Assembly: GCF_949628265.1 (NCBI RefSeq)
Contig: NC_088786.1
Span: 34,431,681-34,495,680 of the forward strand
Reading direction: 5' to 3'
From: Cloeon dipterum
Lineage: Eukaryota > Arthropoda > Insecta > Ephemeroptera > Baetidae
Length of the DNA stretch: 64,000 nt
In this document: positions 35,101 through 47,100 of the stretch, in pieces
Layout of the letters: the number at the start of each line of letters is the position of its first letter
Position numbering within the stretch: the first letter of the stretch is position 1
Notes under the pieces: generated by a model
The model's input: the letters and a program-made list of their open reading frames with translations, nothing else
Databases searched by the model: none
What the model was told of the DNA's origin: nothing
Program-made: the position numbers and the translations under genes

Positions 35101-38100
35101 ATATTTAGGCTAGTAAATTAAATTCAAGACAATTTAGTTCAATCCGCCTATCTAAACTTTGCTGCATAGTAAAGAAAGGAATTTTTTGTCAACAGAATTT
35201 TCTGTCAGAATTCACTCGATTCTGACGTCAGCTTCTTTTTGAGCCTGATGATGTGCAAAAGTGAATTCAGCCAATTTTACCGTTGGACTTTCTTTACAAT
35301 TCAACAAAGTATAAATTAAATGGGCCAATTCGCCGCGGCATTAACGAATAATTATATTTTGCAAAATCACTTACCTGGAGCGCATTTTTCGCAGTGAGTT
35401 CCTTCGTAGCCAGGTGGACAATCAGTGCAGACATACTCGTTTGGATTTCCAGGCACAGTGTCGCACGATGGACTAAAATTGTTAGACTCAGGGTAGTCCA
35501 GGGGACAAGCACACTTCTTGCAGGCGTCTGGTGTCCTTTGCCGAGCATCGCCGTAGTAGCCAGGCTGGCACCGTTCGCAGGTGTCGCCCTCCGTGTGGTG
35601 CTCGCAAGACTGAATTTGAAACAGGTTATAGGTTCACTCTACTTTCACCACCATTCATCATTTGGTAGAATATAATATTTTTCATTCAAGCCTTTTCAAA
35701 TTAAATTTTTCATTTTTTACGCCTCTTTTGTGTCTGAAAAAAGCTTGATTTTTGGTGGTATCAGCATTTGGTTGGGGGTTTCAAAGCATTTTAAGTGCCA
35801 CTTTTACTTGGAATGATGAAAACAAATGTTTAAGTAATTTTCTATGGCTTTTTGGGGAGCGAAACTAGGAGAAAAACCACTCACGCCACATTTTCCTGAG
35901 AATGGGTCGCACATTGGAGAATGCCCATTGCAATCGCATGGCAGGCACAGCCCCATGTGAAGAGTGTTGTTTTCCCGCCTGAAGCCTTCCTGGCACTTTT
36001 CGCATGAAAGGCCGGCGTAGCCATAAGGACACTGACAGCGTTCGATAAAACGGGCTGACTGGCCATCACCACCCTCGGCCCCTCTCTCTAGACTGGCTAA
36101 ATTCAATCTGAAGAAGCAAAAATATTATAACTTAAAAGATTTCTTCAACAATGTAAACAATGACCAAATAATTAAATTTTAAAATTGATCCTTAAATTAA
36201 TTTTCATGCAATTTAAAATAATTAAAAATCAGTTTTGAGTCTTACCTTCCTTCGATTTGATCAGTGTGGAACTTGGCCCTGATCATGACGTGCCTGAGGC
36301 CAGCCAAGACCCTGAGGAAGTCTGCGCGGCTCACAGGTCTGTCCTTGGCGGGCGGCAACATGTGCCTCCAGCCCTCTTCAGTGAGGACGACGTTGATGGT
36401 GGCGTTGGTGCCCGTGTAGGCGTTGTTGTCCAGTCCAATGGTGAGGCCATCGCCAATGAGAACAAGGTCGGCGCACATGGTCGGCCTGCCGCTGGTGTCA
36501 CCACGAGCCGCTGTCCACGACAGCTCCATTTTCAGCTGCTGTCCGTAGCTGGTGAGGATGTCGGCCAGGTACTGCAACGGAGGTGCGATCCAATAGTAGT
36601 TCTCTGTTCGGAACGGAAGGTCGTCAGCAGCGATGCTCAGAGGTCCATTAGCGCCTGGAGGAGAGAGAGAACACACATAATTAAAAATAAAAACAATAAA
36701 AACGGGCATTCACAATTTATAAAATTAAAGGCGGCTTCGCGTAAAGTTACTCAGTATTTTTATCTCAGTTTAAAAAAAATAGTAAAATACAATAGGCATA
36801 AAAAATCACATCCGTTTGCCACATTTGTGTGAAACAGTTTGTTTTTATAAATTAAAAAGTGGAAGCCATGGTTGGCGTGTTGTGTGATCACATGAATTTA
36901 TGATCGCGAAAAAGGCCGACTTTCAGTTCTGGTCAACCATTGCAGGGGTGACAAAATAATTCAGGACCTATATATTTTGGACATTTTAAAAAAGCTGAAT
37001 CTGAATGAATTTTCTGTGCAAGAGGAAAAATGTATCGCAAAAACGCTTGAGTCAGCTAGCATGTGTATGACAGCCTGGATTTCTTTAATTTCGACAAAGA
37101 GAGTGCCCTTATTTTAAGAAATATTGTCAAAATTGTTTGAAATTGATGAATTATGACTAACTTAATTGTTCAAAACGTATGAAGCAAGACAGAGTTCATA
37201 AGAAATATTCAGGATTTAACAAATAGAGAAGTTAATTCAAAACTTTTGGGAATTTCAAAACATTTAAAAAATTATGTCACTACAATATAGATACTTAAGT
37301 TTTCTTAGAACCACCTAAACTATCTCAGTAAAATTTAGCGACTTTCTTAAAAAATTAAGCTCTTGATTTTGCCTTTTAATTAATGGGTCAATTCAAATTT
37401 AGAAAAAATGAGAAAAATAAAAAAGTTTTAAAATTTAGTGGTTATTAAAAGCCTTGATAGTTTGTGGCAGAGAACAAATTAATTGTTATACCGATTCTTG
37501 AGGCTGGGATCATTTTGGACCTCTCAAGGTCGGTGACGTGCCATCCTGCCTCTGAGCCGAGCTCGCCAAGCGAGACGGTCAGATTCGCCTCAACGCAAGT
37601 CGCTCCAGGAACGCCAGAGCAGAAGCAGGGAATGCAGCCGCCAGGGTGCTCAGCGTTCAGACCAAAGTAGCCTGGTTGGCACCGGTCACACCTTTCTCCT
37701 TCGACGTGTTCCTGAATTTATCAAAATTTAATTAAAAATCTGTACCCATGAGAAGGCATTTTGGTCTACCTTGCAGCGGCATTGTTCCTCGCAGTCTTCA
37801 GAAAAGATCGAGCCATCCTTCGAACACGGGCAAGGTTGGCAGTCAGGGAAGCCCCTGAAGCCGGCAGCACACCTGTCGCAGAGGCGGCCGCCGTACCCTG
37901 GTCTGCACTCGCACTGCCCAGGAGTCTGTGAACAGAATTTAACTGTTGAATATCTGATATTTAATTAATCTGCAATTACTTCACCTCCAATTGCTCTTCG
38001 CCTTCTTCAGCGACAGAGGCGCACCGTCCACTCGGCGAGCCAACATGATGGCACTGACACGGTCGGCACGGAGACGAGTTGTCGCGCCGAACGCCTGGCG

Positions 38101-41100
38101 GTCTGTAATAGCCGACGACGCACAGTTCGCAATTGATTCCAGTGGTGTGATCCTAAATTAATAAAAACAACAATATTATAATAAGGAAAAATCTCTTCAA
38201 TAGGTAATAAAGCATTTGAACAGCAAATTTTCCTTGATAAGTGGCTCAAATTTAAACTAAGTTTCATTTGTTAAAGAAGATCAGACGCCATGCACTTAAA
38301 AACCAATTAAAAAAATTAAATAAAATTTACCAAAAAATTGATAAAAAAAAATAACAAAACTCGGAGAGCGATTATTCTGAGGAAATTATTATATTTCCCT
38401 CAAAAAATCCTAGTTTAGAGCAAGACTGAGGCAAGTTTATGCTGGTGTGAATATATCATCTGGTCAAATTTCTCATTGACTTAAAATTTTTAAACAAAGA
38501 CAATAAAATACACAGAAAATTAGTGTAACTTTTTACAAGAGGTTGGCCTTGCCATATTAAATTCCGATGTCTATTTTATTTTTAGATATGTGTATAGATG
38601 ATTTCGCACTTTCAGTCCCAAATAAAAAAGAAAAAAGAAAATTATTTAATCAATTCAATCGCCACATTCACCACTCATTTAACTGTAAAGAATGCAAATC
38701 AGAAAAGAGGACTTTTTTACTTCTTTTGTGATAAATTTTCCTTTTGTCAGAAAACCGAAAATAAAAATGATTCTCATTTAAATAATTTCTTCAAAATTCC
38801 TTAATGGCAAACCTTTGATAAATATAGATTACTATTACAAAATTTACTGTTAAAAACTTTCTTTTACCAGTTGTTGAGCACGTATCACCTGACACTGAAA
38901 ACTGACTTATCCGGACTTATCATAAAATGTGTTAACTGCACAAAGGCGAACTGGTAAAGGCATTGACACAAGAACAGCAGGTAAAAGCATGGCAGTGTTG
39001 ATGTAATTTACTTCGTAAGAGTTGCGTTAGGTGGCAGCAGTTACAATGGCCACAAGAGTAAGGGCCATGCTGAAGCGGAGAATATATTCTGTGATGCTGC
39101 CACAGAAAACTGGCGGCGCCGTGGCTTAGTTGGTTAAAGCGCCTGTCTAGTAAACAGGAGATCGTGAGTTCGAATCTCGCCGGTGCCTGACCACAAATCT
39201 TTTTTGCTCTACTTTTTTCATGCCTGTTTTCACAGGAAGTTAATATCTTTCTAATTTTAGTTGAAAAAAGCAATTGAATTATGAATATTTCAATCCAGAC
39301 CATCACACTACGTCAATTACACACAAAAGTAGTAATATAATTTTTTCGTTCTGCCTTCAGTTTGAAACAAGAGTAAGAAAAGGGATTTTACTCACCCTGC
39401 AATCGACGCACACACCGCCTCCCTTGTGCTCGCCGTTGGTGTTGAGGCTGAGCCTGTTTCGCGCCACCTCGGCGTCGTAGACGCAAGAGTCGGCGTGTCC
39501 GAAACACTGGCAAGGTTCGCACTTGCCTGCGTCCAGGGCGGTTCCGGCCTTCCAGGGCAGCTGGTTGAACATCGGACAGCACGTGTCGCATTCTTCGCCG
39601 CACGTTTCATGACGGCACACACAAGAACGTTTCTAAAAATATAGTAATTGTTCAAAAAATTAACTAATTATTTTAACTATTTCATAAAATCTGTTTTAAT
39701 TAAAAGAAATTGATAAAAAAATTAAAAATTTGAGTAGAATTCCCAAGAAAATTGAGGTGCAAGAATCGGTATTTTGAAAGGATTGGAAAAATTAATGATT
39801 TTATGAAGAATCTATTTTGTAAAATTAACATTTAGATAGATAATATTTCTTACCCCAGTGCTCTTGTTCTGAGGACACTCAGTGGCGTGTCCGTGGCAGA
39901 CGCACTGCCCACCGATGGAAATGTCCTTGATAGAGTAGAAGTATTTCTGCGAAGAGGTGGTTTCGACCGAGGAAGGAGGGAGACCGGTGTCGCCGCGGCC
40001 GTACTCGGGGCCTGGGTCGCTGGAGCCGCTCAAAAGGTCGGCGTTCAGGGTGTGCACCCTTTGCAGACGCAATCGCACGAATCGGGCGCGGGAGAATTCG
40101 CGGAGAAGAACAGTCGATTCGTTTGCTCCTGGCCGGCCGTTCACGATTGACGTGTGAATCTGAGGAATAAAATTTAAAAAAATATATATTTTAATTTCCA
40201 GACTGCTGTGTTATTTAAAACGATTGTTGGTAGATGCTAATGAAGGCAGATGCACTCGGGGTTTTAGTTTAAATTAATAGCAACTTCCAACAAGCTGTTT
40301 ATTTTTCCAAATTTCCACAAAAGAAATAGGGAAAATTCAAATTTTGAGAAAATAAAAATATTTTGCTGCATTTTAAATTGAAAATCAAATTTATGACAAA
40401 TGAACACAAGAAGATTTGTATTTTTCTCTAATTATTGGAATAATTTTCTGTTTTAAAAATAAATTAAATTTTTATTCTTTAGAATTTTCCATTAAGAACC
40501 AATTTAATATCCAACTCACCTCCCCTCCCTCGAGGGGTTCCAGTTTGGAGTAGTGCGAAGTGCAGATGACCTCTGTGTCCGCCCTGTAGGTCGGCCTGCC
40601 AGGGGTAGGCGGCACTCCGAACCAGGTTTCGCATTCCTCTTCGCTGATGGCGTAGTACTGCCACGGGAAGAATGTCTTGCCGTCGAGCGAGCGCTCGAGG
40701 ATCCAGTTGCCCGGCCGCGGCGAATTGCCCGCTTTGACTATCACATACGCGACCTCGAACACCTGCCGACAATTAATTAAGCTCGCTAATTGCCCGCCGT
40801 CATATTTCAGCGGCAATTACACTTTGTCATGTTGCACACGGCGAATATATATTATATATAATACGCGAGAGAGGCAGACACTTGATAAATTTTTTAATAA
40901 ACGCTCCGCCGCGCAGATGCAGCAGCAACGAAAGAAAATAATTACTTTTTCATTTACGGTTCAGAATTCTGACCTGCCCTGGCGCTCAGTTCAGGTTTTG
41001 AAAACTCCATGAAATATCTTTTCATCAGAAAGATGCAAAAGTTTTATTGATAAACGTTCAAATTTTGACTTAAAAAATTAGATAACTTTGATATGATGAT

Positions 41101-44100
41101 GATAAAGAATAAATTATTCAGATTACTTATATAAGTATGGAATTTTTTCCTAGAGTTCTTGTTAAAATTGCAAGCACAAACAATACTCTATCTTTCTTTC
41201 TTGGTGTATAGAAATATTTTAGTTACAAAACCCAATTTTTTATACATGTTTAAATAATAAAGCTGTTATCATCTATCGCAACGGGGGCCAGATGTTCGAT
41301 AAAATTGGTTCCCACTGCGCAGATCCAAGATGGCGTCTGAATGTGGAAAACAAAAAGCTCTCTTTGGATTGCTGTACGAGTGTCAAGAGTTTGTTTTTTC
41401 GATCCAAAAGACACAATTAGTTAAGAGTAATGCAAATCATGTCACAATATTGACGAAAACTTGGTTCTTTTCGCGAATTTTCACGTGACTGTTTTTTCGC
41501 GCCAAACTCCACCGGACGCCATACTTGCGCGTCGCATGAATCTGGTTCCCGCTGGCCAGACCAAGACCCTTTTAAGCCTTTTTGGGCAGAAGGCACTGCA
41601 CTATTTTTGGAAGACAATGACAATTTCCTAGTTATAAGCAAATTCAATAATAAAGCCTCTTATTCAACATTAATTATTTAAAAATTCAAAACTTCTTTTA
41701 GAACGTAATTTTTCACTACAGCAATTCGTTTCTGCCTTCAGCAGTCATTGGTATTATTTTTAATTCCCAATCTTTGTGGTATTCACAGCTAATTTTGTTC
41801 AAAAATTGATTGTACGTCTGCTGGAAATGTAAATGTGTATTTTTTTCCACTGAAAAATTAAATGTAACTTATATCGTAAAAACGGTACTAACGTAAATAT
41901 GCTTTACGCGCTTATTTCGACTGTTCCAAACATGTTCTAGCATTAATGTCTAAACAGAAGGGCCTCAATCATCGAGTTAGCATTAATTTCAGCCAGCTGA
42001 AATTCCAATTTGCATTTAGTAATTGGCTAATTATAAGTGGCGAGGACCAAAATATCCTCGGTCTCGCTAAGTCCGACCGCATACATTATGCAGAATTCAA
42101 TTAGTTGGCCAGTGTGTTTATGCAAATAAAATTGTGAGATTAGCCGACATAAAAGCGCGTGTAATTTGATGTTCGGCGGTTCACAATTTATGGGCCTGTT
42201 ACGGACTCATGAGAAGGAGAAAAAGGAGGCGCTCTCATCTCGAAAGAAATCGATTTTATGGCATTAAATTCATGAGAGCGGCTGGCACGTCTGGCCATTA
42301 ATAAAAAGAGCTAGCTAGCCAGGCCCAATTTTCATAAATCGAGCTGGCGGCTGGCTGCACTCGGGGTCACACTCGTCGCCGCAGCCCGAGCTTTTTCCTT
42401 CCGAGAAACCGCCTCCGGGCGTACGCGCCGAGGAGATACTGACTGCTTTTTCGCGAAAAGCCGAGAGTGAAAAATTGTGCAAAAGTCGGTGGGAAAAAAA
42501 ATCTCCCCTCGCCGCACAGAATGAGATTCTATACACAGTTTTATGGGCTCGTATCATGTGGCGAAAATAGCCACACACATCTTTCGCGCAGCTCTAGAAA
42601 GAAGCTTAAAATTAAGAAAGCTAGCTGGCAGATTAAATGATGCTGCCAACACACACACGCGGCTTTTTATCACGGGATCTGTCTCTCCTCGTGAAAGAAT
42701 GAGACACTTGAGATAAGTCGAAAAACGAGAGAGGAAAAAGGCACGTCGGCCGGGGCGGATAAATTTGACAGTAATGTTGTCTGACTAATTTATGATTTTT
42801 GGATAGCGCCAAAAAGTAAAAGGAGCGCGTCCTAATGGCCAATCCGTATGGGAAGAAGACAGTTCAAACCGCAGAGGCATATCATATGTAAATATTTCAC
42901 GCTGTTGCTCTCGTCTCTACGCACGACCTTTCGATTTTCCCGAAATGCTATCCCGCATTCGTTGGAGGGAAACAAATGCCGGGGACGAGCGGCGCGGACA
43001 AATAAAACGCCGGACCGAAAATTCCAGCGGACATTTTTATATGAGACAGTCGTTTCGGCTGAAAGAATGCCTTGAAATTTGCAAGAATTCGCCGGCAAAG
43101 GGACCGAAAAGGGTCCATAAGAAAGAAAAGTGATGGAAGAAGTCGTCCTCAAACTCTGTTAAGATAAGCTGGATATAAGGACTCGACGTAAATTTATCTC
43201 CAAGCGGATTTGCCAAAAAAATAAAAATCCGAATTTCTCCAACGGCACCGAGCGCGCCGATAAAATCATAAAACATTCTAGTTTTTCACTAATTAACAAA
43301 GGCAAAATAAAAAAGAGAAGGGGATCGAGCAGGTCTTTGCCGCAGCAACCCGGCAGTTGCGAGGATTTCACTGGCAGGCCATCAAGAGAACACAAAAAAT
43401 CCAAATTAGCCGTGTGACCCAATATTAAACGCCGGTGCTGAGAGATAAAGAAAGAAAAAAGCAACCTGCGGGCCCTTTTGTGCGAACAAGTGGCCGCCGC
43501 CGCGGCTGCGAAAGGCCGCACTATGGGTGCCCCGCGGCCAATTATGCGTTGTATCAGGTTGTTACCATTACGACGGTGATCATTGTGCAGTGCAGCCGAG
43601 CATGTCGCGCGGCTGTTGACCTTTAGGGCCGTGGAACAAGACGTTCGGCCGCACAGATGCATCTCGCGGCAGCCAAGATTGAAAATTGAGATGAGTGACA
43701 GACGGAGTGCCCATCATCCCGGAGACAGCGAGGGGCCTTTCTTTCTTTCTTTCTCTTTTCTCTCGCATCAAAAGCACATCCCGAGAGTGTATACTGTTAG
43801 AGCTTTTTACTACAGGTGTTCTCACTTGGAAATCAACGTTAAAAGCGTGACCAGGTGTATCGAGACCGAGATTTTTGACGTGAACAAATGTAAAATGTAA
43901 AACGCTCTCACGTGAAATAAGGCAAACGAGTTAATATTTAAAATTATGCAATCCGAAATACGTTTACGTTACGGGATGACACAATTGAGAGCAGAAGCAA
44001 ATGTTTCCCACGGAAAAAACGCGTGAAAGAGGAAAAAGACCATGGAAACTTTGATTTAATCAAAAATAATTACTGTTTGTTGATAAAACTACAATCTAAC

Positions 44101-47100
44101 AACGAAGAAACTTAATTTATGTTTAACTTAATGAGCCACAAATTGTTTTGAATAAATATGTAGTTCATTTAAATTTACATTTCTTGTGAACGAATTTTTT
44201 TATTTATTTTTATAATTTATTTTAATTCTCATCGTGGAAGTTGATCAGAGTACAATGTGCTTCACAATTTCTATTTTCAAAATCATTTGAATGGAACTTC
44301 CGCAGAATAATTTAAGAGCCGAAAAAAATCAATGAGCCAAGAAGTGGTATCCTCAAATTACGAGAGATCTTTTTATAATGGACCCCCTATATAGCCGGGC
44401 CATTATACGAAAAACCCAAACACGAACCGTGCGAGCATCGGGCTTGCCTCCTATAAATAATAGCGAGTGATGGGGTCACATAATAAATTAAGATATTTCT
44501 CTAATTCTCACTCGCTTAACTAAGTAAGTCAAGGCGTCGAGATTTATTGTCTTGAGTGGTCGGTCGGTCGGCGGCCGCATGGCATGGCTATGGACAAGCT
44601 GGAAATGTGAGAGCCGCCTAATGGACCGTGCGAGGAGCAGCAGCACGAAATGCACTCACTCGCACGGTCAATTATCGGACCCCCGCAAGGATTGGAAACG
44701 CTATTAGCTTTTTCGAGGCTTGTGGTCCTCCTTATTGCCAAGAGGAAATGCGCAAAGAACTTTACTTATAATTTTCATGGTTTTTTTCTACGAATTAAAA
44801 CATAAAACGGAAATGGTAAAGGGATTTAGAATTTATAATGCTTTAATTATCACAATTTTTCAGCTTGAGACATATCTAAACTGTTTTTGCACCAATTGAG
44901 AAAAGGGTTAAATTATTTTTTGCGAACAATCTTCACCCGCGTTTAATTATTAATAATAATTAAAATAGTAGAGCTTTACAGGCCAAAAATTAAGAACATT
45001 TTGTACTACAGCAAGTGTATTTCATTGAATTAGTTATTTTGTAAAGTTTAGCAACAGTTATCTCTACAATGAGCAATAATTACGACCAAGAAACAGTTAA
45101 ATTTCAGATTTTGCCAAATATCTCGAAAAATTAAATGGATTTCTTTATGGTTTAGATTCCTCTCGTCACAATCTATCCAGCGGTGTGCGAATTATGAGCG
45201 AAATTTCCATTCTGACGAAATAAATAAAAATTTTCAATAAAAGCAAACAAGTGCTCGCCGTTTGATTAGCATGCAATTTTTTAAACCAATTTTCCAAAAA
45301 TTTAAACGTCAACCTGGGGATTTTTTTTAACGTTTTCCTAATTTTAAATAGTTATTTAAGTAAAATTAAAAAGGATTTTTAAAAATTTTTATGCAAATCT
45401 TTAGTTTTGCGATCATGTGTGTGTGTTAGCAAAAATGGTTTCATTAAGACAAGAGTTTGAATTTATTATTATTCAAAATAACTCAAATAAATAAAATAAA
45501 AAACATACAGAATTAGCAGTAACGGCCTGTTTCAACGATTCTGTCTTCTTCTATTTAAGTTTTGGGGCTGTAAATATTTTACAATGCGCTCGTATCAACG
45601 CTTGGCTCACAAGGATTTGTGTGTGCAATGACGTCACTTTTCGAGTTGGTGCTCTTCGTATTTTATTAGAAGATCGACAAGGCGTGCGAGAAAACTAGAC
45701 AAAGGGAGCCACACCTCTCGAAAAAGCACGACGACGCCGGGCAGGATCCCGTCACTTTGGCTGCCTCTCAAAAATAATATATATCTGATCCACATGATTA
45801 TTTTTTCATAAATTCACGTGCGGAATAATAGATCACGTAGCCTTGGGCCCAGTTCCATACGTTTGCTTTGCCGATCAGGTCTGCAACAGTTTTTATCGCT
45901 CGTGAATCAAATTCAATTTGTGTGATGTATGCAGAGCCTTTTAAGGCTAATCCACTGCTGATTATATTCGCATTTTTTATACACAACCACTTATTGTTAG
46001 AGTGAAACGAACGCGTTGAGTTTTCAGCAGCTGTGCTTCGGGGGAAAACAAGCGCTTGAAGCGAATGTAAAGAACTCTGTCAATTCATTAAAATCACGAG
46101 AGGAATTTAAGCAGTCTCGAATTGACCCATCATCGCGTGAATGAGCGACGGAACGAATGTAAACGTCAGCTTTTAACTTTTTCTCGAGTGCAGTAGTAGC
46201 GATGAACGCGTCTGATCTTTATTCATGAGGCGTCAGCTCATTCATATTTTAAAAAGGTGGACGCCGGCCTGAATTAGAAAGATTTGCACGCCTTTTAGGC
46301 CGAGTGGACAAATGGAGTGCATAGGCGGACGGCCGAGAATTATTAGGAAGCGCGCCTTAAAAGGCTCGCTCCGCAATGGCCTTGTCCGCCTCGATTCGGC
46401 TCTCTCAGCAGCAGCACTTTTCCTCCGCTCGCGATCCATAATGGCGACGCAGCTTTAATTGCTGCACAAAATTAATTGCACGGCCACGAAATGATAATTA
46501 GGCCCGGCTGCGCGATTATTTCTTTCTCGCCGGCCGGTGCGGACAACATTTTTATTCATTATTCATCCGGTGGCCGTATAGCAGCTATGTGTACTCTTTT
46601 TTTCGTTTTCGCACAAAGCCGGTTTGCGATCTGCTCCGCCCTGGGCTGCGTGAGTCGCGTCTTTCGCGACCGGTGTGCGCGAAAGCAACCCCCGCGCGCA
46701 CCGTGACTCACAACAAACAAGACACACACACATGCGGCAGTGTTGTCGCCGGCGAGCGTGGGTCGAATGCAAAATTGCACGCGCTCAGCACTTTGCGCGC
46801 TGCAAATAGAAAATAATGTACGCCACATGCAACAGCGCGCCGTGCGAATATTAAACTGGCAGCCGCAGGAGACGTCGAGTGGGTGCAAAAAGCTTACCTC
46901 GTGTAGCTGGTGGGTGGGCCCAAGTATACAGTGATAAATTTAGTGTCGAGAGTGTGTCGTCGCGCCGGCCAATATGGTCAGAAAAGAGGTTTGCGCCTGA
47001 CCGTGAAAACTGCCTCTCGTAAAATCTGTTGATGCTCTCGGATTGATCGTAAATAAAAGCGCGCTCTTGAATGCTAATCCCGTTCGGCTGCAACCGCACT

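Larger units (their letters stand above)
28732..36107 (-). other. wb: wb exons 10-19: central LE repeat block
   Basis: Exons are 36107-35885, 35609-35375, 35027-34830, 34765-34659, 34574-34397, 29784-29678, 29623-29440, 29352-29213, 29154-28924 and 28872-28732. They encode a run of LE (laminin EGF-like) repeats, each with eight cysteines and a GxxC-x2-C core, e.g. [19 protein letters not shown]. The block forms the rod-like short arm between L4a and L4b. Intron 14 (34396-29785) is 4.6 kb and holds a second signal-peptide exon. Confidence 0.92.
36246..39632 (-). other. wb: wb exons 5-9: first LE repeats and L4a domain with RGD
   Basis: Exons are 39632-39396, 38152-37985, 37925-37770, 37711-37492 and 36654-36246. 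The first three and a half encode Cys-rich LE repeats (eight-cysteine EGF-like modules, e.g. [19 protein letters not shown]). The rest is the L4a (laminin IV type A) domain, with [20 protein letters not shown] and [18 protein letters not shown] is at residue 641 or so (codons 36505-36497), the integrin-binding tripeptide expected in Wb. Confidence 0.92.

Noticed and set aside
41281..41570. Possible inverted or direct repeat around ccaagatggcgtc and gacgccatacttg
   Set aside because: Matches are short and broken; no clear element boundaries or target-site duplication could be seen.
43159..43662. 167-codon minus-strand open frame in wb intron 2
   Set aside because: Composition is that of a GC-rich non-coding block. 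No recognisable domain, and no flanking splice sites or polyadenylation signal in suitable places.
43738..43765. Short CTTT microsatellite run
   Set aside because: Ordinary simple-sequence DNA, no functional inference possible.
45798..45986. 62-codon minus-strand frame ending SAREFMKK
   Set aside because: It looks more protein-like than most intronic frames, but has no recognisable family, no clear splice partners and no near relatives that I know. Not enough to call a gene or pseudogene.
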